A DNA stretch of 64,000 nucleotides, taken from NCBI RefSeq assembly GCF_018861295.1, contig NZ_JAHLDM010000021.1, forward strand, positions 33,713 to 97,712. Reading direction: 5' to 3'. The position numbers and the translations under genes are program-made. The DNA comes from Clostridium_AD estertheticum_D. GTDB taxonomy: Bacteria > Bacillota > Clostridia > Clostridiales > Clostridiaceae. Every line of letters begins with the position of its first letter. Position 1 is the first letter of the stretch. Below the pieces are notes generated by a model that did not search any database, was not told the origin of the DNA, and was given only the letters and a program-made list of their open reading frames with translations. Of this stretch, positions 34,944 through 42,457 are shown in pieces.

Positions 34944-35843
34944 TTAAACAATTCTAAAAATAGATACGGTTCCAATAGGTCCAACTAGACCTACCAATAC
35001 TATACTAATAGGTCCACCTGAATTATTAACAAATCTGAAAGTTTCTCCTGCTGTTGCTGCATAAATCCTATTAGAGCCAGTTATTAATGGATTTGTTGCT
35101 GTAACAGATATACCGGCAACGATACCACGTAGGGATGATACTAAATCAACTTCTATAGAAACAGTTCCAGGATTTGGAGTAACAGCGATTTTCCAGTCGA
35201 TTACATATACACCTGTTGTATTAACTGTAAATACACCTGTTGCTGAATTATAACTTAAATCAGGTCCAACAATAGCTACACTATCGTAAATAATAGTGCC
35301 TCCAACTGGAATCGACAATTTATTTGTTGTGATGACACCATTTGCATAGGAATTAAAACTTGGACCAGTTGGGCCAGTAGGACCAGTAGGACCAGTAGGA
35401 CCAGTAGGACCAGTAGGACCAGTAGCTCCGGTAGCTCCGGTAGCACCAGTAGATCCAGTAGGGCCGGTTGGGCCAGTAGATCCAGTAGGGCCGGTTGGGC
35501 CAGTAGGGCCAGTAGCACCAGTAGATCCAGTTGGGCCAGTAGGACCAGTAGCACCGGTAGCACCAGTAGGTCCAGTTCGTCCAGTAGGTCCAGTTTCACC
35601 AGTAGGACCAGTAGGTCCAGTTGGACCAGTTCGTCCAGTAGGGCCAGTAGGTCCAGTTGGGCCAGTAGGGCCAGTTGGCCCAACTATACATTTCACACAA
35701 TCAGGATGGCAAGGATCGCAAGGGTCGCAACATTTGTGTTTGTCACAGCCATCGTGTTTGTCACAGCAATTGTGTTTGTCATCAGAATGTTTTTTTTCTT
35801 TAATAAAATAGTCATAAGTTTCATCTTCTTTATTTTTACTCAA
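34944..35843 (-). CDS. BclA-like collagen-repeat spore surface protein
   Basis: An N-terminal domain of about 55 residues is rich in His, Asp, Lys and nine Cys. It is followed by 35 uninterrupted Gly-X-Thr triplets (mostly GPT, also GAT, GST, GRT and GET) and a C-terminal domain of about 135 residues with the beta-rich pattern of BclA C-terminal domains. Such proteins form trimers that project from the exosporium; the Cys may cross-link the base. TTG 35843 has AAGGAAGG at proper spacing; the GTG at 35852 is too close. Every triplet offers a Thr for O-glycosylation, and a glycosyltransferase gene lies just upstream. Confidence 0.88.
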   Translation of the reverse strand: MSKNKEDETYDYFIKEKKHSDDKHNCCDKHDGCDKHKCCDPCDPCHPDCVKCIVGPTGPTGPTGPTGPTGRTGPTGPTGPTGETGPTGRTGPTGATGATGPTGPTGSTGATGPTGPTGPTGSTGPTGPTGSTGATGATGATGPTGPTGPTGPTGPTGPTGPSFNSYANGVITTNKLSIPVGGTIIYDSVAIVGPDLSYNSATGVFTVNTTGVYVIDWKIAVTPNPGTVSIEVDLVSSLRGIVAGISVTATNPLITGSNRIYAATAGETFRFVNNSGGPISIVLVGLVGPIGTVSIFRIV

Positions 35844-36054
35844 TATATACACCTTCCTTATTATTAATACTCTATTTATTTAAAATGCTTTTAATTTCTT
35901 TTATTTAGAATGCTTGTACTTTTTATTTAAAGCTTGTACTTTCTTTATATAGTATGCAGATATCTTGTTTTGTGTTAAACATATATATTAAAAAATATAG
36001 ATTAGATTATAATCTATATTTTATATAATATAAGTGAAATAAATATATTTATAT

Positions 36055-37140
36055 TTATAAACTCTCTAAATATATTTTATGATTGTTTAATAACCTTTCA
36101 TCATTAGGCGCAAGCTTAACCGCAAGCTCTGAGAATTCTATTGCCTTATCTATCATATTTAAATTATAGCATCCTAAAGCTGCCAAATCATAAGGAGTAT
36201 AGTCCCAAGCATTTGCATCGTTAGCAAAGGTAAATGATTTTTCCTTGATTTTTAATGCCTCAGTTGCATAATAATAAACACTAGACCAATCAGCCTCTTT
36301 GTAAGCTAGTAAAGACAGGTCTATATATGGCTCCCTCGATAAAATTGATTCACTTATTGCCTTGTGAAACCATTTTTTACCATTTAGAAATTCTCCCTTT
36401 TCACAATATGATTTTCCAATAAATCTCATGGAAGAGGATCTTTCATCTTCCCAATTTGATGTTGGTAGTGCTAAATACTTTTTTAAGGTTGAAATACAAT
36501 CGTCCCAGCTACTTTCAAACATATATTCGCGGCCGAGATAATATAGATTTCTACTACTGTTAGGGTTTTCTTCAATAGCCAATTTTAATAATGGAAGATT
36601 TAAACTTCTGTTTTTTGATGCATCTGGATAATGATTGTACACCAGGCCTTTAATATAGACTTCTTTTTCCTCTTTATCACCTATATATTCTAAAATTTCA
36701 TGTGTTGGATATATCCATTTATATCCATGTCTTGCATGAATTCTTGACCAGGTATATTGTACGGCTGGTGAGCCATCTGCATTAATGCTCCAATTATACA
36801 GATATGAACCTCTTGTGGTTTCTTTTTTCCATGAATTTTCTAGACAATCTCTCCAACCATCCTCTATAACATCATCAAGATCAGAGGATACACAAATATC
36901 AATATCGTCTGGAATAAATTTTAAACACTCATTTCTTGAGTAATCAAATCGAAATGGAGTAGCAATAAGCGAATAAACAATAGCACCTCTTTCTTTTAGC
37001 TTGTTAATTGTATTATCGGTAGAGCCTGTATCTACAACTACAACAATGTCAGCGCTTTCGACATGATCCATAAAGCGGTCAACAAATTTTTCCTCGTTTT
37101 TACAGATTGCATATACACAAATTTTATATTTATTACTCAT
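36055..37140 (-). CDS. GT2 glycosyltransferase with C-terminal TPR repeats
   Basis: The first 210 residues form a GT-A domain. YAICKNEEKFVDRFM is the nucleotide-sugar strand, VVVDTGSTDNT follows, and SSDLDDVIE is the DXD-like metal site. From about 215 the protein consists of TPR-like helical hairpins (NLYYLGREYMF, YDLAALGCYNLNMIDKA, ELAVKLAPNDE). Such GT2-TPR proteins occur beside collagen-like genes in spore formers. It probably glycosylates the neighbouring BclA-like protein; this is an inference from position. The start has GGAGG. The 211 bases downstream, to the collagen-like gene, hold no gene. Confidence 0.82.
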   Translation of the reverse strand: MSNKYKICVYAICKNEEKFVDRFMDHVESADIVVVVDTGSTDNTINKLKERGAIVYSLIATPFRFDYSRNECLKFIPDDIDICVSSDLDDVIEDGWRDCLENSWKKETTRGSYLYNWSINADGSPAVQYTWSRIHARHGYKWIYPTHEILEYIGDKEEKEVYIKGLVYNHYPDASKNRSLNLPLLKLAIEENPNSSRNLYYLGREYMFESSWDDCISTLKKYLALPTSNWEDERSSSMRFIGKSYCEKGEFLNGKKWFHKAISESILSREPYIDLSLLAYKEADWSSVYYYATEALKIKEKSFTFANDANAWDYTPYDLAALGCYNLNMIDKAIEFSELAVKLAPNDERLLNNHKIYLESL

Positions 37141-37255
37141 GTAAAAACCTCCAATTAAACATTAGTTATGATACATTTCATTATATGATTATAAATAATT
37201 AGAGGTGACATAGCATTGCTCGTAATACATTACTCTTAATATGTTGAGCGTATTA

Positions 37256-37295
37256 GCAAAAAGAAAAAACAACCAACAAATTGCTGGTTGTTTTT
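37256..37295 (-). terminator. Terminator of the two-gene repeat-protein locus
   Basis: On the minus strand AAAAACAACCAGCAA and TTGTTGGTTGTTTTT form a long stem followed by TCTTTTT. Confidence 0.85.
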
Positions 37296-37314
37296 ACATT
37301 TGAGAATATGCTTA

Positions 37315-37665
37315 TTAAGCATAAACATCAAGTATGTTATTACTAGTAGATTTAGAGGATTTTGTTGAAGTACTTTTCAAAAGGTCTAAACTATTATCGC
37401 TAGTTTTTGATGTTTGTTGTGAACCTGATGTTTGGTCTGTTTTTATAGACTGCTTTTGAGCAATTTGTGCTTGAACTTGTTGTATCTTAGATTCTATAAC
37501 TGAAATTTTCGCCGTTTTTGTTTTCGCATCATCCTTGCTTGAACTTTCTGTGCTTAATTGTGAATTAAGAGACGTTAGTTGTGATTTAAGTGAACTTACA
37601 TCACTGCTACTACTTGTACTACTTGTTTTCGCAGTTGATGTTGATGAAACTAATGAAATACTCAT
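37315..37665 (-). CDS. Ser/Thr-rich coiled-coil protein (FlxA-like)
   Basis: The 116-residue protein starts with a Ser/Thr tract. A heptad-like segment at about 24-75 (SLKSQLTSLNSQLS and SVIESKIQQVQAQIAQKQ) predicts a coiled coil like that in FlxA-like proteins. A second Ser/Lys-rich tail ends in NNILDVYA. No signal peptide is present. GGAGGGG precedes the start. It lies 46 bases downstream of the repeat protein at 37712 and probably shares its transcript. Function unknown. Confidence 0.55.
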   Translation of the reverse strand: MSISLVSSTSTAKTSSTSSSSDVSSLKSQLTSLNSQLSTESSSKDDAKTKTAKISVIESKIQQVQAQIAQKQSIKTDQTSGSQQTSKTSDNSLDLLKSTSTKSSKSTSNNILDVYA

Positions 37666-37711
37666 ATTTCCCCTCCGTAATTATATTATGATTTTATTGT
37701 GAATATATTTG

Positions 37712-38500
37712 TTACATTGCATTTTCAAAAGCATTCTCAAAAGCACCTTCGATTGTTGTTTCTTGGTCCTGAGAAATTGTACCATTAGATACTAAACTAT
37801 CTAATGGATTTGTTGATGTTTTATTATAGTTAGCAGAATTCGTTTTATTTGTTTTCATAGAATCTTCTAAAGCTTTAAGAATAGCATCTTCCTGAGTCTG
37901 AGTGATTGTTCCAGAGGTTACTAAACTATCTAATGGATTTGTTATTGTTTTATTAGATTTATTTGAATTTGCTTTATTTGCTTTCATAGAGTCTTCCAAT
38001 GCTTTAAGTATTGCATCTTCTTGAGTCTGAGTAATTGTTCCAGAAGATACTAAAGTATCTAAAGTCGATGTAACTGGGTTATTTTGGGGTCTAGTTGCAT
38101 TAAGTGAGGATTCAAAGGCATCTTTAACTGATGTTGCTTGGTCCTGTGTAATAGTACCTGCTGATACCAAACTATCTAATGGGTTCACAGGTTTACTACC
38201 ATAAACTCCAGAAGACTTAATAGCAGCACCTGTTGCTTTAAAAGCGATTTGTATTGCATTCGATTGATCCAGGGTGATTGTTCCGGAACTTACTAAAGAA
38301 TCCAAAGGATTAGTAGGTGTATTTGTTGTGACATTAGAGGTTGTACCAAGAGCTTGAAGTGCTTGTTGACTAATTTTAATTGAGTCATTTTGCGTTTCTT
38401 TTTTTTGAGCTTCAACTTTAGCTGTTGCTAAAGCTTTAAGTATTTTTTCGTTTTGAGCATATGCACTTATTGTATTTTGACTAGAGCCTATTGTATTCAT
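37712..38500 (-). CDS. Protein with five NPLDSLVSSGTIT repeats, unknown function
   Basis: After a 60-residue N-terminal region with DSIKISQQALQAL, five repeats of about 42 residues start near 64, 106, 146, 188 and 231. Each has the core NPLDSLVSSGTIT, a DQ or TQ pair and a helix such as EDAILKALEDSMK. Repeats 3 and 4 are nearly identical, which points to recent internal duplication. The L-x-x-L-x-x-x-G-x-I-T pattern recalls SHOCT-like short helical domains, but I cannot assign a family. The DSxxIS motif also occurs near the N-terminus of many flagellar-type proteins. Ribosome site AAAGGAG. Confidence 0.65.
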   Translation of the reverse strand: MNTIGSSQNTISAYAQNEKILKALATAKVEAQKKETQNDSIKISQQALQALGTTSNVTTNTPTNPLDSLVSSGTITLDQSNAIQIAFKATGAAIKSSGVYGSKPVNPLDSLVSAGTITQDQATSVKDAFESSLNATRPQNNPVTSTLDTLVSSGTITQTQEDAILKALEDSMKANKANSNKSNKTITNPLDSLVTSGTITQTQEDAILKALEDSMKTNKTNSANYNKTSTNPLDSLVSNGTISQDQETTIEGAFENAFENAM

Positions 38501-38582
38501 ATTTATCTCTCCTTTAATATGTTTATCTGAAAATATTCCCCTAGTACTATTATCGTAACATTACATGCTTTGGTATAGTCAA

Positions 38583-38604
38583 ATACTGTGGCAATACTGT
38601 GGCA
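38583..38604. promoter_or_regulatory. Perfect 11-bp tandem repeat, candidate response-regulator site
   Basis: ATACTGTGGCA occurs twice head to tail. A repeat of 11 bases is the spacing used by OmpR/PhoB-family regulators. It lies between the divergent repeat-protein gene and the OmpR-type regulator gene, 77 bases before the latter. Confidence 0.5.
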
Positions 38605-38680
38605 AATATAAACGAAAATTAATTTAAAATAACATCCTTGTATTCATATGGTAAAATATAAATTGAGGTGAACTAAATTC

Positions 38681-39412
38681 ATGAATAAAAAGTTGATATA
38701 TATTGCTGATGATGAAATAAATATTTGTAATATTATAAAATCATTTCTTGTTAAAGCTGGTTTTGAAGTAGAAATATTTAAGGATGGGCGTGCCATTCTT
38801 GAAGCTTTCAATGAAAGGCACGCGGACATGCTTATAATAGATATCATGATGCCTGAAATAGACGGTTACTCTCTTTGCTCGCAAATTAGACCTATTAGTT
38901 CTGTACCAATAATAATTGTATCTGCAAAAGACACAGAGCCTGATAAGATAGCGGGCCTTACATTAGGTTGTGACGACTATCTTACCAAACCTTTTAGCCC
39001 ACTCGAACTTATTGCTAGGGTTAACAGCATTTTTAGAAGAATAAAATTGGATAAACATATTAGTGGGAATAGAATTATTAAGATTCATGATGTTATAATA
39101 AATCTTGATACTAAACAAGCAGAGGTTAAAGATAAGGTAATAGGCCTTACAGGAATGGGGTTGTCTTTGCTTTATTATCTTGCAAATAATAAAAATAGAG
39201 CAGTTAGTCGTAGTGAATTATTAGATAAAATTTGGGGCTTTGAAAATGAAGTGGAGACTCGTGCTACTGACGATATGATAAAAAGAATCAGAAAAAAGTT
39301 AATAGATGCTGGGTCAATTCTTAAAATAGATACAATATGGGGATTTGGGTTCACCATAAAGGATAAGGAAGGCTATTATGAAGAGGAACACAATAAAATG
39401 GAAAATATTTAA
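38681..39412 (+). CDS. OmpR-family response regulator
   Basis: The receiver domain covers residues 1-115: acidic pair DDE, phosphorylated aspartate in MLIIDIMMPEIDGY, and the Lys in DDYLTKPFSP. The winged-helix domain spans about 135-232 with SRSELLDKIWGFENEVETRATDD. The gene overlaps the following histidine kinase gene by 35 bases, so they form one two-component system. Targets are unknown, but an 11-bp tandem repeat upstream may be an autoregulatory site. Confidence 0.95.
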   Translation: MNKKLIYIADDEINICNIIKSFLVKAGFEVEIFKDGRAILEAFNERHADMLIIDIMMPEIDGYSLCSQIRPISSVPIIIVSAKDTEPDKIAGLTLGCDDYLTKPFSPLELIARVNSIFRRIKLDKHISGNRIIKIHDVIINLDTKQAEVKDKVIGLTGMGLSLLYYLANNKNRAVSRSELLDKIWGFENEVETRATDDMIKRIRKKLIDAGSILKIDTIWGFGFTIKDKEGYYEEEHNKMENI

Positions 39413-40814
39413 ATATAACATTATTGTAATTGTTATGTTAATTACATTAACTACTATAATATTTAATGTGGCTGTACGAATGTATTTTAAAAAGGACATT
39501 TTGAGACAGCTAAATAAGATTGCATCAGCTACAGAGGATACCGCACTTGAGCATGGACCAGATTTTTTTCCAGGACCTGAGCGAATGCCACCTCCAAGGC
39601 CACGAAATGATAATGGCCTTTTTAAATATTATTCAATGATTGACCATTCGCTAAAGGAACCTATAAGTGTATTGAATGCGAATGTTATTCTACTTGATAA
39701 AAACAAAAATAGAATTACGCCATTCCAGGAAAACTCATCTGATATTTCGAAGGAACTTATAAGCCTTTTTACAAATGAGGTTAATAAATCTAAAACTTTT
39801 AGTTCGGAAAGATATTTAAACCTTAATTTATTGGGAACTAAGTATATAGCAATCATAAAACCTGTATTTAATAAAAATTCTTTTGGACTTGGTTGGATAA
39901 TTATATATTCAAGCCTTGAAAAGATAAATCAATTACAACTTGGAATTAACTTAATTCTTTTTATTATTCTTATTTTTTCAGCCATTGTAATTGGAATATT
40001 CTCTTCTCGTTTATCAAAGAAGATATCAGATCCTTTTTCTTTACTTAATGATTATATAAGTAATATTGCAGAAAGAAATTTTGGAAGTATTGTAGAAATG
40101 CCTATATATGATGAATTAAAAGAATTCGTAGTTAATATAAATATTATGTCAGAAAAACTTGAAGTCTATGATAAAGCTCAAAAAACTTTTCTTCAGAATG
40201 CATCACATGAATTTAGAAACCCGCTTATGTCAATTCAAAGCTATGCAGAGGGGATAAAATATGATGTTGTGGATAAAAAAATTGCTGCTGATGTGATTGT
40301 TAATGAAAGTAAACGTATGACACATTTGGTAGAAGATTTGTTATATTTGTCTCGCCTTGATGCCATAGAAGAACATTATTATTCTAATAGTATAGATATC
40401 AATGAATTAATAAGTAGTTGCATTAGACGAATGGAGGTAATTGCAAATAAAAACAATATAGTGATTACTAATAATGTTATAAGGAAAGGTAGCGTGCTTA
40501 TTGGTGATGAGGATAAACTCTCTCGTGCGATTGGTAATATAATTAGCAATTGTATAAGATATGCAAATAGAGTTGTAATTGTCACACTAAAAATAGTAAA
40601 TAACAAGGTTGAAATTATAATAGGCGATGATGGTCCTGGAATTGATAATAAGGAACTTCCTAATGTATTTGAAAGGTTTTACAAAGGTAAGAAGGGGAAT
40701 TTTGGATTAGGATTATCTATTAGTAAAAATATAGTTGAAAAGCACAATGGCAAAATTATTGCTCAAAATTCAGAATTAGGAGCCTTATTCGTAATTGAAT
40801 TACCAATTTTATAA
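39378..40814 (+). CDS. Sensor histidine kinase
   Basis: Two membrane helices (about 10-33 and 188-210) flank an extracytoplasmic domain of roughly 150 residues. That domain includes a Pro/Gly-rich stretch (DFFPGPERMPPPRPRND). A HAMP linker follows, then the H-box SHEFRNPLMSIQSY, N-box IGNIISNCIRYA, G1 GDDGPGIDNKE and G2 GLGLSISKNI. AAGGAAGG precedes ATG 39378. The Pro-rich stretch resembles sequences in the glycosyltransferase and small exported protein encoded nearby. Confidence 0.93.
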   Translation: MKRNTIKWKIFKYNIIVIVMLITLTTIIFNVAVRMYFKKDILRQLNKIASATEDTALEHGPDFFPGPERMPPPRPRNDNGLFKYYSMIDHSLKEPISVLNANVILLDKNKNRITPFQENSSDISKELISLFTNEVNKSKTFSSERYLNLNLLGTKYIAIIKPVFNKNSFGLGWIIIYSSLEKINQLQLGINLILFIILIFSAIVIGIFSSRLSKKISDPFSLLNDYISNIAERNFGSIVEMPIYDELKEFVVNINIMSEKLEVYDKAQKTFLQNASHEFRNPLMSIQSYAEGIKYDVVDKKIAADVIVNESKRMTHLVEDLLYLSRLDAIEEHYYSNSIDINELISSCIRRMEVIANKNNIVITNNVIRKGSVLIGDEDKLSRAIGNIISNCIRYANRVVIVTLKIVNNKVEIIIGDDGPGIDNKELPNVFERFYKGKKGNFGLGLSISKNIVEKHNGKIIAQNSELGALFVIELPIL

Positions 40815-40865
40815 TTTATAATAAATGATAATATGGGAGAAGTTTAGTAAAATATATTTTTATAT

Positions 40866-40913
40866 AAAAAGATGAATAATGTAGTAGCGTATTTTGCTAC
40901 TACATTATTCATC
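40866..40913 (-). terminator. Terminator between convergent kinase and GT-C genes
   Basis: An 18-bp perfect stem (GATGAATAATGTAGTAGC and its complement) with a seven-base loop is followed on the minus strand by TTTTTATATA. It may also act on the plus strand. Confidence 0.85.
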
Positions 40914-40921
40914 TCTTATTG

Positions 40922-42067
40922 TTAATTAATTTGCTCATTACGTAAATGAATTCTAAATGAGTAAAGCAAATCGATTATAACTATAAATAATACTACAGAA
41001 GCTATGATTATAAAATTAGTTGATGTGTTATATAAAAAAGGTAGATAACATACTAATGAAACAAAAGGCATTAGTATGGCTATATAAAATTTCTTTGGGA
41101 AGCAAAAGGCATACAGTAGTGAAATTATGTCTGCCATAAAGAAATACCTCTCATGCATTCTTGGTAACAAAAATGGAATAATTATAACAAACAATAGGGA
41201 TAATTCTATAATATTCTCATATTTAATGATTTTTATATATTTAATACTTACATAAAATATGAAAAGGACAACCAAAAGTGTAAATACAATCCCAATATTA
41301 CCTATAAGGGTTGTATTGCTAAAGATCTTACTAGTGAACCATTGGTATATTGAGGGCGCGTTATATGTTAAGTTTTTATATTCACTAGACTGGTTAACAT
41401 AAGTGAGCAAAATATCTTTTAAGGGTCTACCTACAATTACACTTGGTATGCTTAGAGCTAAGTATGACATAGGTAAAAGCAGTAAATGACATATTTTAAT
41501 CCTATTCTTAATTAATAAGATACCAAACAATGGTAGTAAGAATATTGCTTGGAGTTTAAAAGATAGTGCAATTCCATAAAATATCAATGATGTGATTGGC
41601 TTTTCACGTAATATATAATATATAGAACCAATAACAAAAGAAGTAAATATTATGTCGCATTGAGCCCATACAGATCCATTAAATATAACTGTAGGAATGA
41701 AGAGTAAAAGTCCAAAAGCTAGATATCCAGCCTTTTCATTTCTATATGAAATATTAACAATTTTCATAACGAAAAAAGCAGCCATTATTTCAAAAACAAA
41801 AGTTATCATTTTTACATAGAACAACTTATTTATACTTGTATATGTGCCTAGTGTTAATAAGTATAGATAGGGTGGGGCGTAATCACCCAGTGAATTTTTT
41901 AAGGCGCTAAAACCACCACCCGTTTTTATAGTATCAAACCAGCGGCTTACAAAGGCACTATAGTCTCCACTTGTAAATGGCAAGCCATGAATTCTAACAA
42001 TTAACGCCAGCCATACAATACACGCTAATATAAGAAATTTTTTAAGAAATTCTTTCTTGTTGTCCAT
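40922..42067 (-). CDS. GT-C membrane glycosyltransferase (GT87/mannosyltransferase-like)
   Basis: This 381-residue protein has about nine to ten membrane helices and a first extracytoplasmic loop with the acidic motif GDYSAFVSRWFD. That is the usual place of the catalytic Asp in GT-C enzymes that use polyprenyl-phosphate sugars. FNGSVWAQCDIIFTSF and ALSFKLQAIFLLP are typical of the GT87/DUF2029 group. The start has AGGAGG. It follows the small Pro/Gly-rich gene by 16 bases. Acceptor unknown. Confidence 0.75.
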   Translation of the reverse strand: MDNKKEFLKKFLILACIVWLALIVRIHGLPFTSGDYSAFVSRWFDTIKTGGGFSALKNSLGDYAPPYLYLLTLGTYTSINKLFYVKMITFVFEIMAAFFVMKIVNISYRNEKAGYLAFGLLLFIPTVIFNGSVWAQCDIIFTSFVIGSIYYILREKPITSLIFYGIALSFKLQAIFLLPLFGILLIKNRIKICHLLLLPMSYLALSIPSVIVGRPLKDILLTYVNQSSEYKNLTYNAPSIYQWFTSKIFSNTTLIGNIGIVFTLLVVLFIFYVSIKYIKIIKYENIIELSLLFVIIIPFLLPRMHERYFFMADIISLLYAFCFPKKFYIAILMPFVSLVCYLPFLYNTSTNFIIIASVVLFIVIIDLLYSFRIHLRNEQIN

Positions 42068-42083
42068 AAATCTCCTCCTGAAC

Positions 42084-42350
42084 TTAGTTTACTGACTTTT
42101 GGGAATCTCCACTTGGAGGATTTCCATTAGGTTTAGTACCACTTTTATTTTTAAAATCACCTTGAGGTCTTGTACCGCCTTTTTTGCCAAAATTACCTTG
42201 TGGCATTTTACCATTTCCACCTTGAGGGAAACTAATACTTGTTGCATGGCTTGTAGTATATTTGTATGCATATACAAAAGTTCCCATCATGCCCGAAAGG
42301 GTTACTATAAGTGATAAGATTAAGATTGATAAATTCTTTTTTATTTTCAT
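42084..42350 (-). CDS. Small exported or membrane-anchored Pro/Gly-rich protein
   Basis: The 88-residue protein has an N-terminal hydrophobic segment (about 8-28, ending near FVYA) that can be a signal peptide or anchor. The rest is a low-complexity tail with repeats of the type PQGxxGK (KMPQGNFGKKGG, TRPQGDFKNKSG and TKPNGNPPSG). Similar MP.GG stretches occur in an extracytoplasmic part of the GT39 enzyme encoded upstream. Function is unknown; it could be an acceptor or partner of the two glycosyltransferases around it. Confidence 0.6.
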   Translation of the reverse strand: MKIKKNLSILILSLIVTLSGMMGTFVYAYKYTTSHATSISFPQGGNGKMPQGNFGKKGGTRPQGDFKNKSGTKPNGNPPSGDSQKSVN

Positions 42351-42387
42351 TGATGTACCCTCATCTTTCTTGCTCCTTTAAATTTTT

Positions 42388-42433
42388 TAGTAAAAGCAGA
42401 TTCTATATATTTTCATACAGAATCTGCTTTTTA
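42388..42433 (-). terminator. Terminator after the GT39 gene
   Basis: AAAGCAGATTCT and AGAATCTGCTTT form a 12-bp stem, with T-rich sequence on both sides. It separates the GT39 gene from the small protein gene downstream. Confidence 0.75.
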
Positions 42434-42457
42434 AAATAATGCTAATTATAATTAATA

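Noticed and set aside
35276..35683. Minus-strand frame rich in Leu and Ala
   Set aside because: It is the Gly-X-Thr repeat of the collagen-like gene read in another frame.
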